DNA of 64,000 nt from Cyanobacterium sp. Dongsha4 (GCF_036345015.1 NZ_CP084098.1:3361326-3425325), one strand, 5' to 3'. Shown: positions 44,678 through 54,245, numbered from the stretch's first letter. Notes: generated from the sequence alone by a model not told the origin. Made by a program: numbers and translations.

Positions 44678-46366
44678 CTAACACCCTAATATCTCAACAA
44701 CCCCCTTATTAATATACTCACTCAAAGTAACACCATCAACCCCCATTTCCGTATGATTTTGGGCGGCTAAAATTCCCCCTTGTTGATGCAACCAACCACA
44801 AGTGGCAACTACGTTGGAAACGGGAAAAATGTTTAAATTAGTTTGGGCGATAATTGCCCCTAAAAAACCACTTAACACATCTCCACTTCCTCCCCGCGCT
44901 AAGGCTGGTGTGCCTAAATTGATAATCCAATTATTAATTCCCTTTTCGCTGACTAAAGTTTTTGCCCCTTTGAGTAAAATAGTTGTATTAGTCATTTTTG
45001 AAGCCGTTTTTAATACTTCTAATGAATTTTCTGATAAATTGAGTTGGGGAAATAATCTTCTAAATTCTCCTATATGAGGAGTAAGAATGGTTGGAGATTT
45101 TCTTTGTTTAATTGTCTGCCAATATCTCCCCTCTGCCAAAATGTTTAAACCATCTGCATCAATAATTAAAGGTATTTCACTATTCAAAATTGGTGCTAAT
45201 ATTTGCTCTTGATATGCACTAACTTCTCTTCCTATTCCCATACCAAATGCGATCGCATCATATTTGTTTAAATCCAGATTACCCAAAGAAGTAAACACAC
45301 CGTTATCATTAGTAGGAAGTTCAATCACCAAAGCCCAAGGAAAATGCGATATAAGGGTTTTTTTAAGCCCATGAGGCACAGCAAAAGTAATCATGCCGCT
45401 CCCTCCACATTTTGCACCATAACCAGCTAATAAAGCCGCTCCTGAGTACTGATTTGAACCGCAAATTAAAAGTAAATTTCCCTGTTTATATTTATGGGTA
45501 TTGACGTGACGGGGTAAGGGTAAACAATTTTTGACATCTTCTTTAGTAATGATATGGGGATTTGTCTCAGATACATATTGACAATGGAAACTATAATTAA
45601 CATTTTCTGTCTGATTCTTTTCTCTTTTTCTCTCCTCACTATTTAGGAGGTATAAAGGGGGGTTTCTCTCTCCCCTTTCATCATCATCACCATCATCATT
45701 ATTTTTGATTCTCTCACCCGTAAGCAAAGATTCAGGAATACCTATATCAATCAAATGCAAACTCCCTGTATATTCCACCGCCGAAGAAAGAAATAAACCA
45801 ACTTTCCACAAACCTAAACAGAGAGTATATACTGCTTTTACTGCTATGCCTAAAACATTACCTGTATCGGTGTGAATGCCAGAAGGGATGTCTATACTAA
45901 CTACTGGTATGGATTGTTGATTTAACCAGATAATATCTTCTCTTAATTTGCCCTCAATATTACGAGTTAAGCCAAAACCAAATAGACAATCCACAAGAAA
46001 ATCACAAGCGGATAAATCCTCAATAAATTCGACAGAAGCAATACCCAAAAATTCAGCGTATTGTAAATGTTGTTTAGTCAAATCCTTTGATTTTTCTCTC
46101 AAGGGAATATATAGAGATACCTGAAACCCTTGTAAAAATAATTCCCTTGCAATAACTAAACCATCACCACCATTATGACCACAACCAATAATTAAGCCCA
46201 CTTTTTGATAAAGATTAAGGGGATAAAGTTGGGTAATTTTTTGACTAGCAAACACTGCCGCTTTTTCCATTAAACTAGCCACAGGCATCCCCTCAGAGAA
46301 TATTCTTCCCTCTATCTCCTGCATTTGTTTCGCTGTTACGGCAATAGATGTTTTTATCATCAACAA
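44678..46366 (-). CDS. nnr: Bifunctional NAD(P)H-hydrate epimerase/dehydratase
   Basis: 562 residues. It repairs damaged NADH and NADPH: the N-terminal YjeF-N domain (about 1-215; GCGHNGGDGLVIARELFLQG, then CLFGFGLTR) epimerises the hydrates and the C-terminal ribokinase-like domain (about 275-550; KQGNLLLICGSNQYSGAALL, ITFAVPHGLKK, ILTPHIGEFRRLFP, ARGGSGDVLSG) removes the water. Between the domains, about 225-265, is an unusual acidic and asparagine-rich linker (DDGDDDERGERNPPLYLLNS) whose DNA resembles intergenic repeat sequence. The last residues (EILGC) also come from a repeat stretch. The enzyme core is intact. Confidence 0.93.
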   Translation of the reverse strand: MLMIKTSIAVTAKQMQEIEGRIFSEGMPVASLMEKAAVFASQKITQLYPLNLYQKVGLIIGCGHNGGDGLVIARELFLQGFQVSLYIPLREKSKDLTKQHLQYAEFLGIASVEFIEDLSACDFLVDCLFGFGLTRNIEGKLREDIIWLNQQSIPVVSIDIPSGIHTDTGNVLGIAVKAVYTLCLGLWKVGLFLSSAVEYTGSLHLIDIGIPESLLTGERIKNNDDGDDDERGERNPPLYLLNSEERKREKNQTENVNYSFHCQYVSETNPHIITKEDVKNCLPLPRHVNTHKYKQGNLLLICGSNQYSGAALLAGYGAKCGGSGMITFAVPHGLKKTLISHFPWALVIELPTNDNGVFTSLGNLDLNKYDAIAFGMGIGREVSAYQEQILAPILNSEIPLIIDADGLNILAEGRYWQTIKQRKSPTILTPHIGEFRRLFPQLNLSENSLEVLKTASKMTNTTILLKGAKTLVSEKGINNWIINLGTPALARGGSGDVLSGFLGAIIAQTNLNIFPVSNVVATCGWLHQQGGILAAQNHTEMGVDGVTLSEYINKGVVEILGC

Positions 46367-46384
46367 TTAAATATTAGAAATAAA

Positions 46385-46526
46385 TTAGGAATTAGTAAAG
46401 ACAAGGCAATCAGTTAATAGTGAATAGTAAATAGTTGATAATTAATAACTCCTAACTCGTTTCTCCCTAACTCCCCTTCTTCATTACCTCATCTTCTTAA
46501 CACCTGAAACCTGAAACCTCTAACCT
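46385..46526. repeat. Composite repeat block
   Basis: Modules in order: AAGGCAATCAGTTAATAGTG, AATAGTAAATAGTTGATAAT, ACTCCTAACTCGTTTCTCCC, then ACCTGAA-ACCTGAA-ACCTCTA-ACCTCTA (46502-46529), which overlaps the stop of the next gene. Confidence 0.75.
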
Positions 46527-48011
46527 CTAACTTAACTTACTACCCAATAGGAATAGACTAAACAATGTGCCACTATTCCACAGACTATGTACCATTATAG
46601 AAGCTAAAAGACTGCGAGAACGAGTATAAACAACTCCTAAAATAATCCCCAATACGGCTAGGGGTAAGGCTTCTGCTAAACTCAAATGTGCGATCGCAAA
46701 TACAATACCTGAAACAACGATTGCACTACCCACTGACATATAACGAGTCAGAGAAGGAAGTAAAAACCCTCTAAACATTATCTCTTCAAAAATAGGTGCG
46801 GCAATAGAAGCAGTAATGAAAAATATAATTAAAGCAAATTTATCCTGAGACTCTAAGGCTAACATTAACAAAGGATTACTTCCCCCTTTCCCTTGCCATA
46901 TCTGTTGATTTAGTAGAGAAACAAAGAATACGAGAGGGATTGCTGTTAAATATCCTCCGAAGCCCCACCAAAACCAATTTTTATTCGTTAATTTAAACCA
47001 ATCTGTCGGTAGAGGGAAAAAAGATTTAACAGATAAATATAAAACAGATAACCCTCCTCCTGCCATTAATAGGTAAGTAACCAAAACATATAATGCTTTA
47101 CCTTTTATGTCTAAACCAGTAGGATTAAAACCACTTACGCCAATGAGAATCGGTAATAAAATCTGAGAAAGAAAGAAAAACCCAACAATTAAAACTTGCC
47201 CTATTATTTCCCAATCCCAAGGAGAATCCCAAATTTTTCCTGCATTGGTTGCTAAAATTGACTCTTCTTTTTTCAAGGCTAATTGTACAATTAAGAAAAT
47301 AATTAAACCAAAACCAATCAAGCCTCCGACAACAGGAATAATACTTAGCAATAATAATCTTGTGATGGCTTTTTCTGCTAATTCTTGGGTTTTATTATTA
47401 ATTTCTTCTAATTTATTAAGATTATTTTCAATAGCATACAGCTTAGATAAAGTTATATTTTTAAACCATCCATCTAATTTTTTCTCGATGATTTCTTGTT
47501 TATTTATACTAATATCACTATTGTTTATCCAAATTGAATTTAATATTTCTGCTGTGCTTTTATCGCTAATTTCTTGCCAATAAGTGGTTGCTTGATCATC
47601 ATTTTCTTGGTAAGCATAAATAATACCTAGCTTAATTTTTAAGTCTTCAATAAACGCCTGATTTTCTTGTATTTCTTGCTTTAATTTTTTCCTCGGAGTC
47701 TCCGAAGCAATTGCTTTATCTTCTTGATTGGAAATATTTTCACTTTCTTTTACCAACTCTGCTTCAGTTAAGGTGTTATTATACTGCTCCTGTGCGATTA
47801 AGTAAGGATTATTGCCGATAAGACTTTGGGTAAAACTTTTTTGATTATCTGAAGATGGTTGCCACTCCGAGGCGTTAAGAATCAGATTAGTTTGATATAA
47901 CTCTAAGCGTGACTGAATTTGAGTCTCTGTTAAACTTTGAGTCAAGGCAAAAAAAACGCTGTATAGAGAAATAGCTGTTAATATGATAAGGAGCGATCGC
48001 TTCACATTCAT
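46527..48011 (-). CDS. CPBP-family intramembrane metalloprotease
   Basis: 494 residues. An N-terminal helix and coiled-coil part (about 1-215) precedes about eight membrane helices and the CPBP (CAAX protease/bacteriocin-processing) core. Its motifs are EEIMFRGFLLP (catalytic EExxxR) and FAIAHLSLAEALPL (His), with a last helix ending in HSLWNSGTLF. This family includes prenyl-protein proteases and self-immunity proteins; in cyanobacteria and plastids the SCO4/BCM relatives influence photosynthesis. The long N-terminal segment is typical of cyanobacterial members. The substrate is unknown. Confidence 0.9.
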   Translation of the reverse strand: MNVKRSLLIILTAISLYSVFFALTQSLTETQIQSRLELYQTNLILNASEWQPSSDNQKSFTQSLIGNNPYLIAQEQYNNTLTEAELVKESENISNQEDKAIASETPRKKLKQEIQENQAFIEDLKIKLGIIYAYQENDDQATTYWQEISDKSTAEILNSIWINNSDISINKQEIIEKKLDGWFKNITLSKLYAIENNLNKLEEINNKTQELAEKAITRLLLLSIIPVVGGLIGFGLIIFLIVQLALKKEESILATNAGKIWDSPWDWEIIGQVLIVGFFFLSQILLPILIGVSGFNPTGLDIKGKALYVLVTYLLMAGGGLSVLYLSVKSFFPLPTDWFKLTNKNWFWWGFGGYLTAIPLVFFVSLLNQQIWQGKGGSNPLLMLALESQDKFALIIFFITASIAAPIFEEIMFRGFLLPSLTRYMSVGSAIVVSGIVFAIAHLSLAEALPLAVLGIILGVVYTRSRSLLASIMVHSLWNSGTLFSLFLLGSKLS

Positions 48012-48242
48012 CGATTTTAGAGGGGAAAAATAATAGTTATTTATAAATTCGGATATATATACAAAAAATCATAGGGACTCGAAAACGAAATCAAGCCCCT
48101 AGACGTTAATAGTTGATTGTTGATGGTTAATGGTTGATAGTTGGTAAATATTATAGTCAAGTTGGATCTTTTTGACAAGAACTTATATTTTCACCATATC
48201 AAGAAAAACAATCTCAAATAATAATTGATGATTAAGAATAAG

Positions 48243-49334
48243 TTAAGCTAGGGATTGTTTATATTTGGCAATAATTTGTCTTTGACGAGTAAATAAAATC
48301 ACTTCTACTTTTACAGGAAAATCACTATGATTAAGAATATACTTTTCCGAATTTTTAGCTATTTTTTCAGCCATATAATTATATATTTTTTCAGTCCAAT
48401 TACTATTATTATTTATATCAAATTCTTGCAAAATTTCTAATGCTGATTCAGTAGTTTTTGCTGTGAATAATAATTGACAAATATCCTGATTTAAGCCCAA
48501 AAAAGATGCGATCGCAGTTAAAATCTCTAATCTTCCATCGGCTAAATGATGATGAGTATGAAAAATATTACCAGCTAATTTGATTAACTTACCATGATAA
48601 CCAAGAAGAATAATTGATTTAACTTTTGCATGAGAAGCCGTAACTAACATTGAACCTAACCAGTTAGCAGTCTTAACTAATTGAGAAGAATTAAAACCTA
48701 ATTTAACCGCTAAATCTAAACCATTTTCTCCAATACAAAACACTAATTGATCATGATTTTTACTCTTATTAATTAGCTCCTCCTGATATAATTCTAACTG
48801 TTCCTTGCTGGTCAAAGGTTGAGAAATTCCACTTGTACCCAACAAAGACAACCCTTCTATTATCCCAAAAGCCGAATTAGAAGTTTTTTCTGCGAGTTTT
48901 TTTCCTTCAGGTAAAATAATTTTTACTTCAACTAAAAAATGATTTTTAAGATTATTTAAAATATTAAATTCTAGTAATTTATGAGCATAATTATAAATAG
49001 CAGATTTTCCACCTAAATCAATAATTTTTCCCACTCCTTCTCCTCCTTCAATGATAATTTTTGTTTCTTGACTAGGAGTTAGTGTAACTAAAGCCCAAAT
49101 AGGAGTATTGCGAGTTATATCCAGATTTTTACCCGGTTCTGACCTCGTAATTGCTAATACTTGATTACTACTAATTTTAGAGATTTGCTCAATAAAAATA
49201 ATGGCTTTTTCTGGTGGATTAATTAAATCAATTTCTACGGAATTATCTGTTAAACTATTATCTAAATATCTAATACCTGCCACTGCTGAAGCTGTAGCAA
49301 ATACAGGTAATGTATAACCAAAACTACTGAGCAT
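48243..49334 (-). CDS. cbiD: Cobalt-precorrin-5B C1-methyltransferase
   Basis: 363 residues. CbiD methylates carbon 1 of cobalt-precorrin-5B in the anaerobic-type corrin pathway that cyanobacteria use for pseudocobalamin. The opening GYTLPVFATASAVAGIRYLD, the GGEGVG block, NPPEKA-type region, LLGTSGI, LLGYHGKLIKLAGNIFHTHH and the surrounding DGRLEIL match the family. The N-terminus is shorter than in Salmonella by a few residues but begins at the conserved core. It contributes to the cobalamin needed by MetH. No riboswitch is visible upstream. Confidence 0.93.
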   Translation of the reverse strand: MLSSFGYTLPVFATASAVAGIRYLDNSLTDNSVEIDLINPPEKAIIFIEQISKISSNQVLAITRSEPGKNLDITRNTPIWALVTLTPSQETKIIIEGGEGVGKIIDLGGKSAIYNYAHKLLEFNILNNLKNHFLVEVKIILPEGKKLAEKTSNSAFGIIEGLSLLGTSGISQPLTSKEQLELYQEELINKSKNHDQLVFCIGENGLDLAVKLGFNSSQLVKTANWLGSMLVTASHAKVKSIILLGYHGKLIKLAGNIFHTHHHLADGRLEILTAIASFLGLNQDICQLLFTAKTTESALEILQEFDINNNSNWTEKIYNYMAEKIAKNSEKYILNHSDFPVKVEVILFTRQRQIIAKYKQSLA

Positions 49335-49466
49335 CTAATCAATCAATGTAAATCACAAAAAATATAAAACATATATTAACATCTAGCGTTTAGGCTTTAA
49401 TGGGATATTCCAAGATTTTACCCTTATGTCTAATTATTATGTTATAATGTATAATGGCTATCTTTT

Positions 49467-49551
49467 GGAGAGGTGGCAGAGTGGTCGATCGCGCTCGACT
49501 TGAAATCGAGTGACTGGAAACAGTCCGTGGGTTCAAATCCCACCCTCTCCG
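49467..49551 (+). tRNA. tRNA-Ser (anticodon TGA)
   Basis: An 85-base cloverleaf: acceptor stem GGAGAGG pairing with CCTCTCC plus discriminator G, D-arm GGCAGAGTGGTCGATCGC, anticodon stem CTCGA/TCGAG enclosing CTTGAAA with anticodon TGA, a long variable arm (TGACTGGAAACAGTC) and T-arm with GTTCAAATC. The long variable arm is the class II feature of serine tRNAs. The CCA end is not encoded. Confidence 0.97.
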
Positions 49552-49617
49552 TTCTCTACATTAGTATCAAAAACATTTTTATAATCATAAAGGCAGATAG
49601 AAAATTAATCATCGATT

Positions 49618-51036
49618 TTATCTAATAAGTTTTCTGCCTAGTTTTGCCTTCAATTCTCCTTTAATGCGGTTTAAAATTGAGGTTTCATCAAGGGAATTAA
49701 TAATGTTTTCTACCACTGCATGAGGACCATTTTCTCCCCATGATGCCCCATTTGCTAAATAAACTTTACATATTTGTCCAATTGTATAAGTGGAAACTCC
49801 TGCAAATGCTCCTTGTGCGATCGCAACTGACATATAAGGCACAACGGTTAAACCTCCAGAAACAGGGGTTGTTAATCCTAAAATACCTTTAAGGGAACTT
49901 AAACCAAAGGTTACTAACACATCACTAGCGGTAACTCCTCCTAAACTGATGGCTATTTTTTGTAACAATTTCACCGCACTTTGTTGAGTCATGGCGATAT
50001 TATAAAGTTGTGATAACCTTAAAATCATAACCACGTCGATGATTGCCCCTGTAAATAAATCTATAGCTGTGACAGGATTAAGCGCGATCGCACCTGCTTT
50101 AGTCATCATGGTTTGTTGTATAATCTTTTCTGCCTCTGCATCTCGATAAACAAGTTTTTGTTGAATTAAACGCTCATTAATTTGTCCCGTAGATAACATG
50201 GTATTTAAAGCAACCAAAGATTTACCCTCTTGATGGAGAATTTCTAATATTTTTAACTGTAAATCTCCTATTTGTGGCTTTCCCCGTTGACGTATTATTT
50301 TCACTTTTCCCTCTTTATCCTTTACCGCCACTGTTTCTAAAGGAGAAGCCGAAACCATGACAATTTCATCCGGTGATAATAATTCCCTTACCCTAACATC
50401 CCTAATAGTAGAATAAATTTCGATGCGATCGGACTGAGGATATTGATCAATTTTATTAAATACTAAAATCATTGGTTTGCCCACCTCTCGCAATTGGCAT
50501 AAAGCCTGATACTCTACCCTCGTAATATCTCCCGCAATCACAAACAAAATTAAATCCACCCTAGAAGCAATATCATGGGCTAACTTTTCCCTCGTTTCCC
50601 CGTCAATTTCATCAATCCCCGGAGTATCTATCAACTGAATTTGGACATTTTCCGAACCCTTAATCAATCGTTGAATATTTTGCTCTCCATTACCAATACT
50701 CTCCTTACTTAAACGCCAATTAGTTTGCTCAATTTCTCTTGTCACTCCATGAAGTGGCCCAGTAATAAAAATTTCTTGACCAATTAAAGCATTCAAAACA
50801 CTAGATTTTCCCTTTCCCACCATGCCAAAAGCGGCAATTTGAATCACTGAATCTTCTAATTTTTGTAACATTTGATTCAAGTGAGCAATTTCTGTCTCTA
50901 ATCCCTGCTTCTCTTCCTCTTTCAAATCCAGATTTAATAATAAATTCCGTAAAGATTCCTGTGCCTTATGATAATTTATTTCTCCCTGCCAATGAGCAAA
51001 ATCAATAATCGCATTTTCCCAATCTTCTTCCCACAT
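49618..51036 (-). CDS. Dynamin/Era-like GTPase with DUF697 membrane domain
   Basis: 472 residues. An N-terminal helical stretch (about 1-60) is followed by a GTPase domain with G1 GMVGKGKSS, G3 DTPG and G4 NKID. Residues about 310-430 form hydrophobic helices of the DUF697/YcjF type (AIALNPVTAIDLFTGAIIDV, KIAISLGGVTASDVLVTF). The family is thought to act at membranes, perhaps in remodelling or stress, and is conserved in cyanobacteria. Its gene stands alone, 65 bases after the tRNA and convergent to it. Confidence 0.88.
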   Translation of the reverse strand: MWEEDWENAIIDFAHWQGEINYHKAQESLRNLLLNLDLKEEEKQGLETEIAHLNQMLQKLEDSVIQIAAFGMVGKGKSSVLNALIGQEIFITGPLHGVTREIEQTNWRLSKESIGNGEQNIQRLIKGSENVQIQLIDTPGIDEIDGETREKLAHDIASRVDLILFVIAGDITRVEYQALCQLREVGKPMILVFNKIDQYPQSDRIEIYSTIRDVRVRELLSPDEIVMVSASPLETVAVKDKEGKVKIIRQRGKPQIGDLQLKILEILHQEGKSLVALNTMLSTGQINERLIQQKLVYRDAEAEKIIQQTMMTKAGAIALNPVTAIDLFTGAIIDVVMILRLSQLYNIAMTQQSAVKLLQKIAISLGGVTASDVLVTFGLSSLKGILGLTTPVSGGLTVVPYMSVAIAQGAFAGVSTYTIGQICKVYLANGASWGENGPHAVVENIINSLDETSILNRIKGELKAKLGRKLIR

Positions 51037-51237
51037 AACATTATTAACTCAAGTTATAGCCTTAAAAGGATTATTCCTATATTTTAAAATGTTCTCGGTC
51101 ATTACAATTCATTTCACCACAAGAATCATTGACAACCATGAGGGTTGAACAACTTTCAAATCCCATGCTGAGGTTAATTTTTAATCTCAAAGATGTTGTG
51201 CGATAAAATGTACAATTTCAAACTTTAGAAAAAAATA

Positions 51238-51504
51238 GTGATAAAAATAATTAATATAAGTACTGCAAGAAATAATTTATTCAGTCTAATAGAACAAGTA
51301 AATCAAGATCATCATCCTCGGATTATCAGTAGTAAAAAAGGGGATGTCGTAATCTTATCAAAAGAAGACTGGGACAGTTTACAAGAAACCTTGTATTTAC
51401 AATCTATTCCTAACTTAGTCTCATCCATAAAAACAGCAGAAAAAGATAATGAATGGGTATCAGAGGAGGAATTTTTGGAAGTTTTAAATGACTTGAAAGA
51501 TTGA
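51238..51504 (+). CDS. YefM/Phd-family antitoxin
   Basis: 88 residues from a GTG start. The N-terminus INISTARNNLFSLIEQVNQD and PRIISSKKGDVVILSKEDWD match the Phd/YefM fold, and the C-terminal tail (EWVSEEEFLEVLNDL) binds the toxin. The stop codon overlaps a YoeB-like reading frame, the usual order. The protein represses its own operon and neutralises YoeB in known systems. Confidence 0.87.
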   Translation: MIKIINISTARNNLFSLIEQVNQDHHPRIISSKKGDVVILSKEDWDSLQETLYLQSIPNLVSSIKTAEKDNEWVSEEEFLEVLNDLKD

Positions 51505-51745
51505 ATTTAGTCGAAATACTCTAAAGGATGCGAAAAAACTTAAATCTGCAAAATTAGATGGTAATCTCAAAGAATTACTCAACATCTTAAAATCAAACCC
51601 CTATGAGTCTCCTTACGAAAAATTATCAGGTAATCTAAAAGGTTACTATTCAAGGAGAATAAATATTAAGCATCGCTTAGTTTATCGTGTTGATGACAAT
51701 AATCAAACCATCAAAATTCTTTCTGTCTGGTCTCATTATGAATAG
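51500..51745 (+). CDS. YoeB/Txe-like toxin, start codon altered
   Basis: An open frame overlapping the antitoxin stop encodes a protein of about 81 residues beginning IEFSRNTLKDAKKLKSAKL and containing LLNILKSNPYESPYEKLSG, YSRRINIKHRLVYRVDD and ILSVWSHYE. These are the YoeB/Txe ribosome-dependent mRNase blocks, including the catalytic-region RINxxHRLVY and the C-terminal SxWSHYE. There is no ATG, GTG or TTG in frame: the triplet where ATG would be expected is AAG, followed by ATT. It either starts at ATT 51500 or is silenced. Confidence 0.75.
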   Translation: MEFSRNTLKDAKKLKSAKLDGNLKELLNILKSNPYESPYEKLSGNLKGYYSRRINIKHRLVYRVDDNNQTIKILSVWSHYE

Positions 51746-51748
51746 ATT

Positions 51749-52438
51749 TTATTTCTGACTGAGGGTTAATTCTTCTTGTAGTAATTTCTTATATACTTTA
51801 GGCAAAAATTTCGTCATATTATTATCTTCTATGCCATAACCCAAACTTGTCCAAGTAGGAGATAACATTCTTAACACATCATCTATTTTTTCTTCTCTCA
51901 ATAACTCTGCTATATCTTTTTCCCATGCTGTAGTATCCGTTAACCAGTTGTAGAGAACTTTATCCTGATACTCAGGCTCAAAACTATAATCTTTCCACAC
52001 CAAAAACTTAGAAGGATGAGGATGATATTTTGCCGCTTTTTCTGCCCAGGTGGTATTTAAAAATTGATAACGTCCAGAGGCCGTGCTACATTTACCTTTA
52101 TTAGGTCCATTAATAATGGTCATGCAAATATTCGGATGTTCGCTTAAATCATCCACATATTCGCCACTATAAATTACATAATAGGGGTTTAAATAATTAG
52201 ACTCACTAAAACTAATAGTACGCATTAACGCCCTAATATAAGGATCTCCCCCTTGCATAACTAATGGAGGACTACCATAAATACTCGAAATTAAATGTTG
52301 TCCTGCGGTTTTGATTTCTGCTTTTTTTTCCCGAAAAATAGCGTTGCCGATTCCAGTTAGTATGATTAGTAAGATAATCAGTTTAAAAAAGTTGACAATT
52401 TGTGTGCTAAAGGAGTGCGATCGATTAATATTGGTCAT
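51749..52438 (-). CDS. Membrane-anchored lysozyme-like glycoside hydrolase
   Basis: 229 residues. One membrane helix near the N-terminus (about 17-35, FKLIILLIILTGIGNAIF) is followed by a lysozyme-fold domain. ALMRTISFSESNYLNPYYVI contains the likely catalytic glutamate region, and ASGRYQFLNTTWAEKAAKYH is the typical second block of phage-type muramidases related to family GH24/104. It could cut peptidoglycan locally, for example during growth or to let export machinery through. Neighbouring genes deal with envelope polysaccharides, which fits. Confidence 0.82.
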   Translation of the reverse strand: MTNINRSHSFSTQIVNFFKLIILLIILTGIGNAIFREKKAEIKTAGQHLISSIYGSPPLVMQGGDPYIRALMRTISFSESNYLNPYYVIYSGEYVDDLSEHPNICMTIINGPNKGKCSTASGRYQFLNTTWAEKAAKYHPHPSKFLVWKDYSFEPEYQDKVLYNWLTDTTAWEKDIAELLREEKIDDVLRMLSPTWTSLGYGIEDNNMTKFLPKVYKKLLQEELTLSQK

Positions 52439-52506
52439 ACTACCAGAAACAAATAACTAGATTAATTCAGTATTAGTTACTGTTCCTATCATATAGTAAT
52501 CCGATT

Positions 52507-53199
52507 CTAGTGAGCACCTTTACGCAATAAAACCACTTTTACTGTGGCGATAATCAACGCTAAATCGTACCAAATAGACCATTTTCTCTGATACTGTAAA
52601 TCTAAAGACACTATTTGCTCAAAATCATCCACCAAAGAGCGTCCATTAACTTGCCATTCTCCGGTAATACCGGGTTTAACTCTCAATCTCAACCAATGAC
52701 GTGAACTATAGTGACTAACTTCACAAATTGTTGGGGGGCGAGTTCCCACTAGACTCATATCTCCCAATAAAACATTCCAAAATTGGGGAAATTCATCAAG
52801 GCTAGTTTTCCGTAAAAATGCTCCTACTCTAGTAATTCTAGGATCTTGATCGTTTTTGAATATATGACCTTTAGCTTTATTTTCCACTAAGTGCTTTTTT
52901 TGATCTGCATCGCTATACATAGAGCGAAATTTCCAAATGCGAAAAGGCTTACCATTCAAACCGCAACGAATTTGACTATATAAAACAGGCCCCTGACTAT
53001 CCCACTTAATTGCGATCGCAATGGGAATAAATATCAAAGCAGTAATCACTAAGCCCACACAACCACCAAGAATATCAAAATATCTTTTAAAAGTGCTGTA
53101 AGCAGATACATGAATAGTAGTATTTACCCCTTGAGGGTAAGAAGTCAAATCAGAGGATGGTAAGAGATTATTTAAAAATCGGCTATCAGAGAAAAACAT
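52507..53199 (-). CDS. Undecaprenyl-phosphate sugar phosphotransferase (WbaP/exopolysaccharide initiating type)
   Basis: 230 residues from ATG 53199 (an in-frame TTG lies at 53223). A membrane segment (about 35-58, ILGGCVGLVITALIFIPIAI) is followed by the PHPT catalytic domain: SQIRCGLNGKPFRIWKFRSM, SLDEFPQFWNVLLGDMSLVG, TRPPT, VKPGITGEWQVNGRS and the C-terminal YDLALIIATVKVVL. The enzyme places the first sugar phosphate onto the lipid carrier for exopolysaccharide or capsule assembly. Such genes often accompany PEP-CTERM proteins, which follow here. The first codons of this gene are copied at about 54691-54745. Confidence 0.92.
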   Translation of the reverse strand: MFFSDSRFLNNLLPSSDLTSYPQGVNTTIHVSAYSTFKRYFDILGGCVGLVITALIFIPIAIAIKWDSQGPVLYSQIRCGLNGKPFRIWKFRSMYSDADQKKHLVENKAKGHIFKNDQDPRITRVGAFLRKTSLDEFPQFWNVLLGDMSLVGTRPPTICEVSHYSSRHWLRLRVKPGITGEWQVNGRSLVDDFEQIVSLDLQYQRKWSIWYDLALIIATVKVVLLRKGAH

Positions 53200-53472
53200 G
53201 ATCTTTTCATTAGGATTAAACAACGTTATTAATCAACATTTCTACTTAAGTCAAATCTTAAGCTCAGAATCAACACTAAGTGATTACACTTAAGTAAAAA
53301 CTTTTAGTAATTAACTATAGCATTTAATAGATAAGTCTATAATTTTTTTTTACAAACGTCACCATTTATTTCTTAAAGATTCTGTAAAGTTTTCAATAAA
53401 GAGGTTTTGTTAAGTTTGTTTAACAGGAAATAAAATTTTTTGTAAAGATTTCATGAAGTGTACAATACTTAG

Positions 53473-53500
53473 TTGATTTTTTTAAAAAAACTGTTATAGT
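53473..53500 (+). promoter_or_regulatory. Sigma-70-type promoter of the first PEP-CTERM gene
   Basis: TTGATT and TATAGT are separated by 16 bases, about 60 bases before the start codon. The same arrangement occurs at the second gene (54991-55018), and both lie in a copied segment. Confidence 0.65.
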
Positions 53501-53558
53501 TAATCTTAATCCAAAAATACGTAAGTGTTAGTATTTATTAAATAAAGAAAATATACTC

Positions 53559-54245
53559 ATGAACAAACTTTTATCTTTTTCCCTTGTGCCTTTTGCCGCT
53601 ACTACTACCGTTATTTCAGTAATAATGACTTCTGCTCCTGCGAAGGCTATTAGTTTCAATTTTGGTGGAACACAAGTAGATAAGTCTCTAGGGTATTGGA
53701 CAACTAGTGTTTCTGGAACAACAGTTAACACTTTCGATAGTTCTCTTATCAGTGGCATTTATAATAATGGGGGAATCATCACTTCTGGCACAACACCCGG
53801 ACAGTATGCAACTCCAGCAAATAATACATCAAACTACTTCTCTGTTGGTCCTTCCACTAGCACCCCCGCTACTATTAAACAGCGTAATGGTCGTCCCGCT
53901 TGGAATTATTTTGGACTTTACTGGGGTTCAATTGATGGTTACAATAGCATCGAATTTTATAACAATGGAAGACTTCTACAGAGTTTTACAGGTAGTGATA
54001 TTATCGCCTCTGCGAATGGTAATCAGACCGCTTCTAATACCAATCGGTATGTTAATTTCTTTTCCGATAATTCCTTTGGTTTCAATGAAATTCGTTTGAG
54101 TTCGACATCAAACGCCTTTGAAAGTGATAACCATGCTTTTCGTGAAGTGCCTGAACCTTTAACTATTTTAGGAACTGGTTTAGCTTTAGGTTTAGGAGGT
54201 TTATTCAAGTCTAAGCAGTCTAAAAAACAATCTGTTGAGGCTTAA
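53559..54245 (+). CDS. PEP-CTERM sorting domain protein 1
   Basis: 228 residues. Signal peptide (LSFSLVPFAATTTVISVIMT, cleavage about APAKA), a low-complexity middle of about 165 residues rich in Asn, Gly, Ser and Thr (NNGGIITSGTTPGQYATPAN), and a C-terminal PEP-CTERM: VPEPLTILGTGLALGLGGLF followed by the basic tail KSKQSKKQ. The tail is recognised and cleaved by an exosortase in known systems, with export linked to extracellular polysaccharide. No exosortase is in the window. The middle differs from protein 2, while the signal peptide, promoter region and CTERM are nearly the same. Confidence 0.9.
   Translation: MNKLLSFSLVPFAATTTVISVIMTSAPAKAISFNFGGTQVDKSLGYWTTSVSGTTVNTFDSSLISGIYNNGGIITSGTTPGQYATPANNTSNYFSVGPSTSTPATIKQRNGRPAWNYFGLYWGSIDGYNSIEFYNNGRLLQSFTGSDIIASANGNQTASNTNRYVNFFSDNSFGFNEIRLSSTSNAFESDNHAFREVPEPLTILGTGLALGLGGLFKSKQSKKQSVEA

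Noticed and set aside
53707-54099. Plus-strand frame of 130 residues inside the first PEP-CTERM gene
   Set aside because: Shadow frame: the PEP-CTERM reading has signal peptide and sorting tail, this one has neither.
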